Source of the DNA: Acidobacteriaceae bacterium
GTDB lineage: Bacteria; Acidobacteriota; Terriglobia; Bryobacterales; Bryobacteraceae
Direction: 5' to 3'
DNA length: 64,000 nt
Assembly: GCA_019233755.1 (NCBI GenBank)
Contig: JAFAMD010000032.1
Location: 1-64,000 of the forward strand
Below, one piece after another: positions 25,949 through 35,578 of this stretch. The notes under the pieces are model-generated. The model did no database searches, was not told the origin of the DNA, and saw only the letters and a list, made by a program, of their open reading frames with translations. Numbering within the stretch: the first letter of the stretch is position 1; every line of letters starts with the position of its first letter. The translations under genes and the position numbers were made by a program.

Positions 25949-26323
25949 CTATTTGGCTCCAGCGGCTCGTGCGCGCCAGAAAGCCGAGAGCAATTTCTCC
26001 TCGGGAACCGGTTGAGGTTCGCTTGGCTTCTGCACAAGTACAGGTCCGCGCCGTTCCGGCGCAGAAATTTCATGCAGGAACGAGAGGGCTACCGGGTTGC
26101 CCGCTGCGATTTGGGTTCCGTGCTGACACATATCCCTCAAGAGTTTGCGTCCGGCTGCATCATAGCCAGTCAGGCGGGAGATGTCGACCGTCAAGCGGCG
26201 TGCGGTCACATCGGCAAGGGCATCCTTCCAGGCGGAAGCGACGTCGTCTACGACGTCGCCCGAGAATCTACCGTTGAGCTCTATACGGAACTCATCTGCT
26301 CTGTCGTGAATTTTGACTGTCAA
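25949..26323 (-). CDS. STAS-like domain protein
   Basis: 124 residues. The pattern LTVDISRLTGYDAAGRKLLRDM (residues about 43-64) resembles the anti-sigma-factor antagonist (STAS) core strand-helix, with a Tyr-Asp where the phosphorylated Ser/Thr would be, so it may not be a phosphoswitch. The first 40 residues (EFRIELNGRFSGDVVDDVASAW) form the opening strands and helix. The tail is Pro/Glu-rich. The gene stands alone; about 220 bp of AT-rich DNA separates it from glgX. Confidence 0.6.
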   Translation of the reverse strand: MTVKIHDRADEFRIELNGRFSGDVVDDVASAWKDALADVTARRLTVDISRLTGYDAAGRKLLRDMCQHGTQIAAGNPVALSFLHEISAPERRGPVLVQKPSEPQPVPEEKLLSAFWRARAAGAK

Positions 26324-26547
26324 CTTGTGTCACCTGAGCGTTAGATCGCCGGATCAATATGCCGGCTACAGGCACGATTTAACTTTCTTAATTTAATTAT
26401 TAACAGATATTCATCAGGCTGTCTCCGGCCATAAATACGGGGCCCGCCAGCAGCCCTATGGAAACAAAGACTTGCCGTGAATCATCTTCGCTTTTGTAGA
26501 TGCCTCAAAGGGCAGAGCGGTAGTAGTTAAATTAACAAAGAGATCAG

Positions 26548-28803
26548 ATGGGGAACAGAATTTTTCCAGGCAGGCCGTATCCGCAGGGTGCAACGTGGGA
26601 TGGAACCGGGGTCAACTTCGCGTTGTACTCGGAGAACGCAACCGGAGTGGAACTCTGTCTGTTTAATGAGCTCGGAATTGCGGATCATGACACGATTCCA
26701 GTGCAGGAATGCACCGGACACGTGTGGCACTGCTATGTACAAGGCCTCAGCATCGGCCAATTGTACGGATATCGGGTGCACGGTCCTTACGAACCCGAAA
26801 GAGGCCACCGGTTTAATCCGGCAAAGCTGGTTCTCGACCCGTACGCGCACGCAGTGGCCGGTGCGGTGAACTGGGACTATCCGGTCTTCGGCTACCAGCT
26901 CGGCGACCCGAACGAAGACCTGAGCCTCGATACGGATGATGATGCAGCGGGCATGCCCAAGGGCGTGGTTACCAGTTCTCTCTTCGATTGGCAGAATGAC
27001 CGCTCGCCCGAAATTCCGCTGCATCAATCGGTCATTTATGAAGCGCACGTGAAGGGGATGACTGCTCTCAATCCGGATGTTCCGGAGGCGCTGCGAGGCA
27101 CTTATCTCGGCCTGGCGTGCCCGGCGATGATCGATTATTTCAAGACGCTGGGGATCACAACAGTGGAACTCATGCCCGCTCATGACTTTCTCGACGACAA
27201 GATTCTGCTGGATAAAGGTCTGCGCAACTACTGGGGCTACAACACCACCAACTATTTCTCACCGGCGGCCAGGTACTCGAGCTCGGGCGACATGGGCCAG
27301 CAGATCGGCGAGTTCAAAACGATGGTTCGTGAGCTCCATCGCGCCGGTATCGAAGTCATTCTGGACGTTGTGTACAATCACACGTCCGAAGGGAATCACC
27401 TGGGACCCACCCTTAGTTTTCGAGGCATTGACAACGCCACGTACTACCGGCTAGTGGCGGATAAGCAGCGGTACTACATGGATTACACAGGTACCGGGAA
27501 CACACTGAACATGCAGCATCCGCAGGTGATCAAGCTGGTGATGGACAGCCTGCGCTATTGGGTGCTAGACATGCACATCGACGGTTTCCGGTTCGATCTT
27601 GCGTCAGCGCTGGCGCGCGAACTGCATGACGTGGACCGGCTGTCGGCCTTCTTCGACGTGATCAATCAGGATCCGGTGCTTTCGAAAGTGAAGCTGATCG
27701 CCGAGCCGTGGGACGTCGGCGAAGGCGGTTACCAGGTGGGCCAGTTCCCGGCATTATGGGCAGAGTGGAATGGCAAATATCGGGACGTCGTCCGCCGCTA
27801 CTGGAAGGGGGATCCCGGCCAATTAGCCGAGCTCGGTTACCGCCTCACGGGCAGCAGCGATCTCTATCAGCGAGACGGCCGCCGGCCCTCCGCCAGCATC
27901 AACTTCATTACCGCGCATGACGGCTTTACGCTGAACGACCTGGTCAGTTACAAGGAGAAGCACAACCAAGCTAACGGCGAAAACAATCGGGACGGAACAA
28001 ATGACAACTACTCGTGGAACCACGGCGTGGAGGGCCCGACCGACGACCCGACGATCATCGAGCTGCGTGAGCGCGAGAAGCGCAATCTCCTGACCACCCT
28101 ATTGCTTTCGCAAGGCGTTCCCATGATTTGCGGCGGCGATGAGATCAGCCGCACGCAGAAAGGCAACAACAACGCCTATTGTCAGGACAACGAAATCAGT
28201 TGGCTGAACTGGAATTTGAACGATCGCGAGAAGGCGATGCTGGAATTTACTACGAAGCTGATTGCGCTTCGCCGTGAACACCCGAACCTGCACCGCCGCA
28301 AGTTCTTCCAGGACCGCCACATCAGTCCTGCAACAGCGGAGAAGCACAAGGTGAACGGCACAGAAATGCGGGATGTCTGCTGGTACCGTCCGGACGGCGA
28401 GGAGATGACGGAAGAAGAGTGGAATGCCGGCTGGGTGCGCTGCCTGGGCCTCTGGCTCTGCGGCCGCACGCTGAACGATGTGGACCGATACGGTGAGCTG
28501 ATCCGCGATGACAACTTCCTTTTTTGCCTCAATCCTCATCACGAGCACATCGACTTCTATTTGCCGGTGTGTCGCGAACGCTGTGGCTGGGAGCTGCTTA
28601 TGGATACGCGGGATCCCACAGTAGCGAAAACCCTAGCGCTGAAGAGCAAGGAGCCCTACGACATGGCGGCCCACTCCGCCGTGCTCTTTCGAGAAGTGGA
28701 ATTGAAGCGAGAGGCGGAACAGATACGTGCTGAGAAGGTCGCGCTAGAGCAGACCGCCGATCTGCCACCAGCGCGCAAAGAAGAAGTTGCCGTTTCGAAA
28801 TAG
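26548..28803 (+). CDS. glgX: Glycogen debranching enzyme (isoamylase type, GH13)
   Basis: 751 residues. It hydrolyses alpha-1,6 branches of glycogen limit dextrins. An N-terminal CBM48-like domain ([18 protein letters not shown]) precedes the GH13 barrel with its four conserved regions: DVVYNHT near residue 275, GFRFDLA near residue 348 (nucleophile Asp), LIAEPWD near residue 388 (acid/base Glu), and [16 protein letters not shown] near residue 455. The C-terminus has a Lys/Glu-rich extension. Start ATG at 26548 has AAAGAG upstream. It is a single-gene unit; no other glycogen genes lie in the window. Confidence 0.94.
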   Translation: MGNRIFPGRPYPQGATWDGTGVNFALYSENATGVELCLFNELGIADHDTIPVQECTGHVWHCYVQGLSIGQLYGYRVHGPYEPERGHRFNPAKLVLDPYAHAVAGAVNWDYPVFGYQLGDPNEDLSLDTDDDAAGMPKGVVTSSLFDWQNDRSPEIPLHQSVIYEAHVKGMTALNPDVPEALRGTYLGLACPAMIDYFKTLGITTVELMPAHDFLDDKILLDKGLRNYWGYNTTNYFSPAARYSSSGDMGQQIGEFKTMVRELHRAGIEVILDVVYNHTSEGNHLGPTLSFRGIDNATYYRLVADKQRYYMDYTGTGNTLNMQHPQVIKLVMDSLRYWVLDMHIDGFRFDLASALARELHDVDRLSAFFDVINQDPVLSKVKLIAEPWDVGEGGYQVGQFPALWAEWNGKYRDVVRRYWKGDPGQLAELGYRLTGSSDLYQRDGRRPSASINFITAHDGFTLNDLVSYKEKHNQANGENNRDGTNDNYSWNHGVEGPTDDPTIIELREREKRNLLTTLLLSQGVPMICGGDEISRTQKGNNNAYCQDNEISWLNWNLNDREKAMLEFTTKLIALRREHPNLHRRKFFQDRHISPATAEKHKVNGTEMRDVCWYRPDGEEMTEEEWNAGWVRCLGLWLCGRTLNDVDRYGELIRDDNFLFCLNPHHEHIDFYLPVCRERCGWELLMDTRDPTVAKTLALKSKEPYDMAAHSAVLFREVELKREAEQIRAEKVALEQTADLPPARKEEVAVSK

Positions 28804-28864
28804 GCACACTTCGATAGCGTTCACCGCTTGACGCGCTGCGGTAGAACCCCGGACCCTCAGCCAG

Positions 28865-28896
28865 CGAGGCGGCATGTTGTTCTTCACGCCGCCTCG
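28865..28896. terminator. 9-bp hairpin between convergent glgX and iorB
   Basis: CGAGGCGGC and GCCGCCTCG form a perfect 9-bp stem with a 14-base loop, about 60 bp past the glgX stop and 26 bp past the iorB stop on the other strand. There is no T-run on either side, so its function as a terminator is uncertain; the location between converging genes supports it. Confidence 0.45.
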
Positions 28897-28921
28897 GGCC
28901 AGGGCGGGCGGGCTCTGTATC

Positions 28922-31105
28922 CTAGGCCCAACTGTAACCGCTTTTCGAGAGCGGCAGCGTTCGAATACGCTGGCCTGTTGCTGCAAAGATCGCGTTACAG
29001 ACAGCAGGCAGCAGGGGCGGTAATGCCGGCTCTCCCAAACCGGTGGGCGGGTTGTCGGTTTTGAGGAAATGAACCTCGATTTCAGGCGCCTGGCGGATAC
29101 GAAGCAACTCGTGCTGATTGTAGTTCGTCTGAACTACGCGGCCTGCCTCGAGAGTGATCTCCTGGAACATGAGCTCACTCAAGCCATCAATAATGGCGCC
29201 TTGCACCTGTGCTTCTGCGCCGCTCGGGTTGACGATCTGGCTTCCCACATCGCCGCAGGCCCACACCTTATTTACCTTGATGGCTTTCTTAGCGTTCACG
29301 CTGACTTCAGCGACGTGCGCAAAATAGCCTTGGAAGCTGTAGTGGAAGGCGACGCCGAGCGCAGTGCCCTTCGGCAGCGTACGCTTGCCCCAGCCGGATT
29401 TCTCCGCTACGAGCTCAACCACGGCCCGCATGCGAGCGGGGTTGTAAGTCTGCGGCTGCGCGCCGGCTAACAATTCCAGGCGGAATTGCAAAGGATCTTT
29501 GCCGGCCGCGTGAGCCAATTCGTCGATGAAGGATTGGAATACGAACGCCTGCGAGTTCGCAGTGGGAGCGCGAAGCGCGCCGGTCTTTAGCATCAACGGC
29601 ATCACCGAGGAATAGATGCTGAAGTTCGGAACGAAGCCCGAGGGAAACTCGGTTGGTGAGATACCCGCGGTAGGAGCATACGTTTCACCCTCACCAAAAC
29701 TGACGAAGTGATTGAGCCAGGCGACAATCTTGCCTGAGGCATCGACGCCGCCTTTGAGGAAGTGGAAGCCGCCGGGGCGGTAGTAGTCATGCGTCATGTC
29801 GTCTTCACGCGACCACAGGAGCTTGACCGGCGTGCCAACCTTCTTTGCAATGGCCGAGACTTCCACCATGTAGTCACTCGTGAGACCGCGGCCGAAGGAG
29901 CCGCCGGCCCGCTGCAAGTGGATGGTGATGTCGTCTTCCGGAATGCCCAAAATCTTTGCCACAAGGGCGCGCCCGCGTGCCGGCTGCTGAGTGTTGCTCC
30001 AGATTTCGAGCTTGCCGTTTTTGAAAACGGCAGTACAATTTCTGGGTTCAAGCGGCGCGTGTGAAATGAAGGGATAGGAATAGGCAGCATCCAGTACTTT
30101 GGCCGCACCTTTCAGCGCCTGGTCCACGTCGCCGTCGCTCTTAACCGTGCGTTGCGGCTGCTGCTGCGACAACTCACGGGCACGCTGCGCAAATCCTTCT
30201 GTGCTTTGTTGCGCAGCCGGGCCCTCGTCCCATTTCACGTCCAGCTTCTTGCGAGCGGACTGGGCCTGCCACCAGGTATCGGCAACGATGGCGACGCCCG
30301 GTTCGAGACCGGGGTCGCTCTTCATGACCGGCCCGACTTGCATAGGGCTTTCAAGGACGAACGCGTCGCGGACGCCGGGCATCTTCTTCACTTCATCGAT
30401 ATTGGCGCTGACGACTTTCCCGCCGAAGACGGGACACTTCTGATAGACGGCATGGAGCATCCCGGGCAGGGTGAAGTCGATACTATAGATCGGTTTGCCC
30501 GAAACGATATCCGGCACGTCGACACCGACAGTCCGGTGGCCGATGATCTTGTATTCGGAGGCCGGTTTCAGCTTGACTGAATTGAGGTCCGGCACGGGCA
30601 AGCTCGCGGCGGTCGCGGCAAGCTCGCCGTAGCCGAGGGAACGATCTGTAGGCCGGTGATAGACGCGTCCGTTGGAGGCGAAGCATTCACTTTCAGGAAC
30701 GCCCCATGTTTTAGCGGCGGCAGCAATGAGCATCAGGCGGCCCACGGCGCCGACTTGCTGCATCGGAACGAAGTTGTTCGAGGCAGCGCGGCTACCCCCG
30801 GTGGTCTGCAATCCATACTTCGCGTCCAAACCGGCCTGCTCTACCTTCACGCTCTTCCAGTCAACCTCCAGTTCCTCGGCGATCAGCATGGGGAGCATGT
30901 TTTTGATTCCCTGGCCAATCTCGGGATTTCTGGATATGAGGGTGACTGTACCGTCACGGTCGATGCGGATAAAAGCGGTGGGAACAAGCGGTGGGGGCGC
31001 TGGCGGCTGCTGAGCGGAGACGCGCGGTTCGAAATACGTCCCGAGCAGCATGCCTCCGCCGGCAACCGCGGTCACGTGAAGGAACGATCGGCGACTTACT
31101 TGCAT
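28922..31105 (-). CDS. iorB: Molybdenum hydroxylase large subunit (IorB/aldehyde-oxidase type), Tat-exported
   Basis: 727 residues from the ATG at 31105, supported by GGAGGT 7 bases upstream. The N-terminus is a Tat signal, [14 protein letters not shown]. The mature part is a xanthine-oxidase family molybdopterin-binding subunit split into two repeats like isoquinoline 1-oxidoreductase beta: AGGSFGRG near residue 355, and [11 protein letters not shown] and [14 protein letters not shown] near the end, the latter including the likely catalytic Glu. It pairs with the 2Fe-2S subunit just upstream. No FAD subunit is present, so electrons would pass to a cytochrome or quinone. The substrate (N-heterocycle or aldehyde) is unknown. 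Confidence 0.88.
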   Translation of the reverse strand: MQVSRRSFLHVTAVAGGGMLLGTYFEPRVSAQQPPAPPPLVPTAFIRIDRDGTVTLISRNPEIGQGIKNMLPMLIAEELEVDWKSVKVEQAGLDAKYGLQTTGGSRAASNNFVPMQQVGAVGRLMLIAAAAKTWGVPESECFASNGRVYHRPTDRSLGYGELAATAASLPVPDLNSVKLKPASEYKIIGHRTVGVDVPDIVSGKPIYSIDFTLPGMLHAVYQKCPVFGGKVVSANIDEVKKMPGVRDAFVLESPMQVGPVMKSDPGLEPGVAIVADTWWQAQSARKKLDVKWDEGPAAQQSTEGFAQRARELSQQQPQRTVKSDGDVDQALKGAAKVLDAAYSYPFISHAPLEPRNCTAVFKNGKLEIWSNTQQPARGRALVAKILGIPEDDITIHLQRAGGSFGRGLTSDYMVEVSAIAKKVGTPVKLLWSREDDMTHDYYRPGGFHFLKGGVDASGKIVAWLNHFVSFGEGETYAPTAGISPTEFPSGFVPNFSIYSSVMPLMLKTGALRAPTANSQAFVFQSFIDELAHAAGKDPLQFRLELLAGAQPQTYNPARMRAVVELVAEKSGWGKRTLPKGTALGVAFHYSFQGYFAHVAEVSVNAKKAIKVNKVWACGDVGSQIVNPSGAEAQVQGAIIDGLSELMFQEITLEAGRVVQTNYNQHELLRIRQAPEIEVHFLKTDNPPTGLGEPALPPLLPAVCNAIFAATGQRIRTLPLSKSGYSWA

Positions 31106-31106
31106 T

Positions 31107-31622
31107 TTAGAGACCTCCTTCCGCGGTGCCGGCGGCATGATTGGCCGCGCCGGCGCGCTGATGTTGCGACTGCATGGAGGCTGCCTTGTGGATGGCCTCA
31201 CGAATACGAACATAGGTGCCGCAGCGACATAAATTGCCGTTCATGGCATCGTCGATATCTCGATCGGTGGGATTGGGATGCTTCGTTAACAGAGCCGCTG
31301 CCGACATGATCTGGCCGGCCTGACAGTACCCGCATTGGGGTACGTCGATTTCCAGCCAGGCTTTCTGCAGGGGATGAGAACCATCCGGTGACAACCCTTC
31401 GATGGTGGTGATTTGAGCGTTCGCTGCTGCCGACACCGGCGTCAAACAGGAACGAACCGCCTGGCCGCCGAGATGTACGGTGCAGGCGCCGCACTGACCG
31501 ATTCCGCAGCCATACTTTGTTCCGTGGAGGTTGAGTACGTCCCGAATCACCCAGAGGAGCGGGGTATCGGAAGGCACGTTAACAGTAGTGGACCGGCCAT
31601 TAACCGTGAGCTCGATAGCCAT
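31107..31622 (-). CDS. iorA: 2Fe-2S subunit of molybdenum hydroxylase (IorA type)
   Basis: 171 residues from the ATG at 31622 (MAIELTVNG), chosen over a long unsupported extension. It carries both [2Fe-2S] sites of the xanthine oxidase family: the plant-ferredoxin type [12 protein letters not shown] with a later Cys near residue 70, and the second site CGYCQAGQI ... CRCGTY. The stop and the iorB start are separated by a single base, with the iorB ribosome-binding site inside its last codons. It transfers electrons from the Mo centre of IorB. Both are divergent from the Hsp70-like gene. Confidence 0.9.
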   Translation of the reverse strand: MAIELTVNGRSTTVNVPSDTPLLWVIRDVLNLHGTKYGCGIGQCGACTVHLGGQAVRSCLTPVSAAANAQITTIEGLSPDGSHPLQKAWLEIDVPQCGYCQAGQIMSAAALLTKHPNPTDRDIDDAMNGNLCRCGTYVRIREAIHKAASMQSQHQRAGAANHAAGTAEGGL

Positions 31623-31717
31623 GCATTCTAATTTATCGAGACTTAATCGGGGAGGAGAAGGCGGGCGAAGCCGCAATCCACGGCCCGACTGATTGGGTCT
31701 GAGATCATGTCCCAGGG

Positions 31718-32995
31718 ATGAAGATCGGCTTTGACTTCGGTACCACGAACAGCTCCATCGCGATGGCGACCGAAGACGGTGATGTGAAGCTTGCGCGCTT
31801 CGCGTACCAGGGGGGCTCGACGGAATCATATCGATCTCTGCTTTACCTGGAACGAATTCGCGAAGGGCGCCGGACGACCATCAAGTCATGGGGCGGCCCG
31901 GAAGGAATCGAACACTACCTTCAGACCGAGGATAAGGGCCGTCTGGTTCAGTCTCTGAAATCCTTTCTGGCCAGTCGCAGCCTGCAAACCACGGAGATCT
32001 TCGGCCGCCGCTTTCGGCTTGAGGACTTGGTGGCTAATATTCTGCGTGATATTCGCACGAAAGCGGAAGAGCAATTCGGCTGCAGGATACGAGATGCCGT
32101 TGTAGGCCGGCCAGTGCGATTCGTGGGTGCCGAGTCCAAGGCGGATGACGATTATGCGGTGCAGCGCTTGACGCGCGCTCTCGAAAACGCCGGCTTCGAG
32201 AAAGTAGAGTTCGAGTATGAGCCTGTCGCCGCCGCTTATTACTACGAATCAACTCTGGATCACGATGAATTGATATTGATCGGCGACTTCGGCGGAGGCA
32301 CGAGCGACTTTTCGTTGCTGCATGTCGGTCCTTCCGCTCGGCGGCGCGGCCAGCCGAGGGATGTGCTGGGCAACAAAGGCCTGGCGCTTGCAGGTGACGC
32401 GTTCGATGCAAGGATCATCCGGCACCTGGTTTCTCCGGCGCTCGGCGCCGGAACGCTTCTCGATTCGGCGGGAAAACTGCTGCCCGTCCCGAACTGGGTG
32501 TACTTCAAGCTGGAACGCTGGCACCATCTCTCGTTCCTGCGATCCGCAGAAACACTCAACATGCTGCAAAGCGTTGCGGTGCAGGCTCTCGAACCGGAGA
32601 AGCTAAGCGCCCTGCTATATCTCGTGAAGCACGACCTCGGCTATCACCTGCATCGGGCCGTCCAGAGAGTAAAGGTCGCACTTTCGCACGACGAACACAG
32701 CCTTTTTGAATTCGTCGACGGCGATCTGGAACTCGAGGCGGACGTCGCCCGGCAGGCTTTCGAGAGCTGGATTTCAGAGGAGCTGCTCGCAATTGAGCAG
32801 CGGGTCGATGCTTTGCTGGCAAAATGCGGCACACAAGCGCGGGATGTGGACAGAGTGTTTCTCACTGGAGGCTCTTCGCTTGTGCCGGCCGTGCGCCGCA
32901 TTTTCGAATCGCGATTCGGATCTCAAAAGATTCGTACCGGCGACGAGTTTACGTCGGTTGCCCGCGGGCTTGCGCTCAGGTCATTAGACAGCTGA
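31718..32995 (+). CDS. YegD-like Hsp70-family protein
   Basis: 425 residues, essentially only an actin/Hsp70 ATPase domain. Seen: phosphate-1 loop [12 protein letters not shown] at residues 4-15, VGRPVRF near residue 130, phosphate-2 [11 protein letters not shown] near residue 190, and the adenosine motif [13 protein letters not shown] near residue 388. The usual C-terminal substrate-binding domain is absent, as in YegD. It may be a specialised chaperone or regulator; partners unknown. Starts 95 bp from the divergent iorA. Confidence 0.82.
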   Translation: MKIGFDFGTTNSSIAMATEDGDVKLARFAYQGGSTESYRSLLYLERIREGRRTTIKSWGGPEGIEHYLQTEDKGRLVQSLKSFLASRSLQTTEIFGRRFRLEDLVANILRDIRTKAEEQFGCRIRDAVVGRPVRFVGAESKADDDYAVQRLTRALENAGFEKVEFEYEPVAAAYYYESTLDHDELILIGDFGGGTSDFSLLHVGPSARRRGQPRDVLGNKGLALAGDAFDARIIRHLVSPALGAGTLLDSAGKLLPVPNWVYFKLERWHHLSFLRSAETLNMLQSVAVQALEPEKLSALLYLVKHDLGYHLHRAVQRVKVALSHDEHSLFEFVDGDLELEADVARQAFESWISEELLAIEQRVDALLAKCGTQARDVDRVFLTGGSSLVPAVRRIFESRFGSQKIRTGDEFTSVARGLALRSLDS

Positions 32996-33020
32996 GGAGC
33001 TTAGCCCAAGTTGGGTTAGC

Positions 33021-33656
33021 TTAGACGGTCAAGGCGAAGCAGCCCGTAGCTATCAGCGCTATTGCCCATATCAGATCGAGGTTAAACCAGCTCTTGCGCA
33101 AAAGGGCGAGACCAACTTTCCGATAAACGACCAGAGCAAGCACCGCAGTTAGTGTGAGATACCCAAGCGTGTGAATAACAGTGGCCTCAATGCCTGTCAG
33201 AGGGCCCTGAAAACTAGTTACCTGCATGTGGTGCATTGCATGTGTAGCTTCCGGATTAAGGGCAAGGACGATGGGCAGCAGCATGAGTCCGGCGCCATGC
33301 GCAGACGCCATCAGAAAAGACCAGAGAGTCAGATCGCGGAAGCCCACGCGCATTCCGCTCCAGCGGAAATGACGGTGACGCACGATCTTGTAAAGGCCGA
33401 GGGCAAGCAGCGCGGCCGCAACGGTGAATTTAATGTATTGCCGAGGCAGCACGATCTGCAGCAGTCCGGCGGCAAGAACTACTACACCGATTGAAATCGC
33501 ATGACCGAGTGCAATCGGCGCCAGACTGCGAACGACCGCCCGTGCGCTGTTTTCCTGCATTCCGAGAGCGACAGCAAAGAGCCAGCCCATGCCGGGATTG
33601 ATGCCGTGATAGGCGCCTAGAAAGAATAAGGTCAGCCACGGTGCGCTGCTACTCAT
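33021..33656 (-). CDS. Membrane protein with HGINPGMGW motif, downstream of the SBP56-like gene
   Basis: 211 residues from the ATG at 33656, which overlaps the upstream stop (ATGA); the frame also allows 33665. Six hydrophobic segments. The first holds GAYHGINPGMGWLFAVALG, a pattern I associate with UreH/NicO-like or LysE-like small transporters; two more His clusters occur (HAMHHMQ near residue 135). Translational coupling to the SBP56-like gene suggests a shared process, perhaps handling metal or sulfur species. No specific substrate can be given. Confidence 0.7.
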   Translation of the reverse strand: MSSSAPWLTLFFLGAYHGINPGMGWLFAVALGMQENSARAVVRSLAPIALGHAISIGVVVLAAGLLQIVLPRQYIKFTVAAALLALGLYKIVRHRHFRWSGMRVGFRDLTLWSFLMASAHGAGLMLLPIVLALNPEATHAMHHMQVTSFQGPLTGIEATVIHTLGYLTLTAVLALVVYRKVGLALLRKSWFNLDLIWAIALIATGCFALTV

Positions 33657-35047
33657 GCATAGCAATACGAATCAGAGGAGGCGTCGCCGCCCTCCAGGCG
33701 CACCTGGTGACCTCGCAAGTCGCCAAACTCGAGAAAAAAGTTCGGATCCAGTTCCATGCCGCCTTGCGGGCTGGCGTTCACTTTCACCATCCAGCTCGTG
33801 ATGCCCTCGGGAAAAAATTGCGCGTCCCACGGCGCATAAAGAGAGTTCGTGAGATAGATTCGCCGGCCGTCGCGGCTGACCTCGACCATCTGCGGTCCGC
33901 CATTGAGAGGCGTTTTCGGCTGTTTGGGGTGTGCCGCATGACGCACAATGCCGCCCAGCTTCAACGATCCGGTTTTCCTGGGATGGAACGGGTCGGAAAC
34001 GTCGTATTGCAGGAATTCGCCGGTGCCCCAGCAGGAAACATATAGGAAGCGATCATCCAGCGACAAATTGATATCTGTGATCAGCGGCGGCACGGCTTTG
34101 AAGCCTTGCAACAGGGGCGGCAGTTGCTCAGGGTCGGCCGGCTCTGCCGGCACATCGATCACCTTCTGCACCTTCCAGTTACCATCGCTGCGGTGCCAGA
34201 CCCAGATAGAAGCCGAGAGGTCCTTGAGCGACACGACAACGCCTAGAAAGCCGTAAGCGTGCCTCGGATCGTGGGCAGGGCGTAATTCGAGCGTCATTTG
34301 GTATTCGGAACCCAGATCGAGTTCTTCGAGGTGACGCCTCTTGCGTAGATCCCAGATGTGCAGTTTGTGGCCATATCCGCTCTTCAGCAAAATGTCCGGG
34401 TTCACTCCGTGCTGCACCATGTTGGGCGTGCCCCACTCGCTGGTAATAGCCGTGTCGAATCCCAGATGCCACCAGAAATCGTACGCGAGATATTGCGGGC
34501 CCCGATCCAACTCCCACTGCCCAAGTACATCGAAGCTGTCCTGGTCCAAGACGTAAATGCCGCCCGGTCCATCGCCATTAGGCGATCCGAGTGCGTTGCC
34601 ATATATTCCCTCGGGCCCGCAGTGGATTGTGTGCGGCGAAGCATACCCGGCGCGTGCGGCCAGCGTTTCGGGTTCGATGACCTTCACAATCTGCGGTTGC
34701 CGCGGATCAGGCTTGGTGTCGATGATATGGATCCGGGACGAACGAATGCCAGGCACGATGAGGTAACGACGCTCGACATGCGGATGCGGAGCATAAGGGC
34801 ACAGGCACGCGCTACAGGCATTCCAGCCAAAATGATGAAGCTCATCGCCGGCGTGGGGCATGTCCACCTGGCCGACGAGATGGCCATAACCCGATGATTC
34901 AGGTTCAAGATCCACCACTCCCAAAGCGTCGGGCTTGCCGTTGCCGTTGGCGTTGAGCATGGCGACGAAGGCAAGTTTCTCAGGAGGCGCCTGCATCGCC
35001 AGCTTCGGTGAGGGATAAAAGGTCGGGTCCGGCCGCCAACGTGCCAT
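33653..35047 (-). CDS. SBP56 family protein (selenium-binding / methanethiol oxidase-like)
   Basis: 464 residues from the ATG at 35047, with GGAGG 5 bases upstream. A seven-bladed beta-propeller protein of the selenium-binding-protein-56 family. Visible motifs are GDELHHFGWNACSAC near residue 66 (with the conserved Cys-x-x-Cys), PHTIHCGPEGIY near residue 136, SEWGTP near residue 207, and DGRRIYLTNSLY near residue 405. Bacterial members oxidise methanethiol to formaldehyde, H2S and peroxide with copper. It contains ordinary Cys, no Sec codon. Divergent from blaI over a 156-bp region with palindromes. Confidence 0.88.
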   Translation of the reverse strand: MARWRPDPTFYPSPKLAMQAPPEKLAFVAMLNANGNGKPDALGVVDLEPESSGYGHLVGQVDMPHAGDELHHFGWNACSACLCPYAPHPHVERRYLIVPGIRSSRIHIIDTKPDPRQPQIVKVIEPETLAARAGYASPHTIHCGPEGIYGNALGSPNGDGPGGIYVLDQDSFDVLGQWELDRGPQYLAYDFWWHLGFDTAITSEWGTPNMVQHGVNPDILLKSGYGHKLHIWDLRKRRHLEELDLGSEYQMTLELRPAHDPRHAYGFLGVVVSLKDLSASIWVWHRSDGNWKVQKVIDVPAEPADPEQLPPLLQGFKAVPPLITDINLSLDDRFLYVSCWGTGEFLQYDVSDPFHPRKTGSLKLGGIVRHAAHPKQPKTPLNGGPQMVEVSRDGRRIYLTNSLYAPWDAQFFPEGITSWMVKVNASPQGGMELDPNFFLEFGDLRGHQVRLEGGDASSDSYCYA

Positions 35048-35092
35048 TCGACTCCTCCTTCGAGCATGTCGGATATCGGGAGTAGCTCGTAA

Positions 35093-35106
35093 CCAAACTA
35101 GTTTGG
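35093..35106. promoter_or_regulatory. 14-bp palindrome CCAAACTAGTTTGG
   Basis: A perfect palindrome 46 bp upstream of the SBP56-like start. Its core AAACTAGTTT recurs at 35184-35193 next to blaI. Repeated palindromes in a divergent promoter next to a BlaI-type repressor gene are good operator candidates. Confidence 0.55.
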
Positions 35107-35164
35107 CCGGGTTGTCGAAGTCAAGGCTACCTCGCAAGAGAATCAGAATTCTCCTTGCGCACTG

Positions 35165-35193
35165 ACTACAAACGTAGTAGCATAAACTAGTTT
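35165..35193. promoter_or_regulatory. BlaI-type operator candidates upstream of blaI
   Basis: ACTAC-AAAC-GTAGT (35165-35178) is a 5-bp inverted repeat like the TACA/TGTA-type half-sites of BlaI/MecI operators. Six bases further AAACTAGTTT (35184-35193) is a perfect palindrome. Both lie within 40 bp upstream of the blaI start at 35204, where a repressor would block its own promoter. Confidence 0.6.
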
Positions 35194-35203
35194 TGTAATA
35201 GCG

Positions 35204-35578
35204 ATGTCCAAGCCGCGGGTTACAAAGGTTGAGCTGCAGTTACTTGAGCAGCTTTGGAAACTGAAGAGCGCCTCCGTGCGGGAGATTCAGGAGAATCTGC
35301 CCGAAAAAGATCGGCCTGCCTACACAACAGTGCAGACCATGATCTATCGCCTGGAGGAGAAAGGCGTCGTGCGACGCGCCAAGAAGGTCGGCAACGCTTA
35401 CGTGTTCGAGCCTGTTCTGACGCGAAAAGCCATTCATCGGCGGTTTGTCAGCGACGTTCTCGACGTCTTTGGCGGCTCTGCGACTGCTCTGATGTCGCAC
35501 TTGATAGATACCGGAAAGCTCACGCTTAAGGACTTGCGCGAAATAGAGAAAACGTTGGAAGACATGGAGAAGAAGTGA
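35204..35578 (+). CDS. blaI: BlaI/MecI/CopY-family repressor
   Basis: 124 residues with a winged helix: VTKVELQLLEQLWKLKSASVREI at residues 5-27, then PAYTTVQTMIYRLEEKGVVRR at about 37-57 (recognition helix and wing), followed by a dimerisation helix region. In BlaI systems the partner M56 peptidase triggers cleavage of the repressor. The next gene is such a peptidase and overlaps by one base (TGATG). The target is probably the operon itself and perhaps the divergent SBP56-like gene. No beta-lactamase is in the window, so the system need not concern antibiotics. Confidence 0.9.
   Translation: MSKPRVTKVELQLLEQLWKLKSASVREIQENLPEKDRPAYTTVQTMIYRLEEKGVVRRAKKVGNAYVFEPVLTRKAIHRRFVSDVLDVFGGSATALMSHLIDTGKLTLKDLREIEKTLEDMEKK

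Noticed and set aside
33653..35047. Selenoprotein status of the 'selenium-binding' gene
   Set aside because: The family name refers to bound selenium; the gene has no in-frame TGA and uses Cys.
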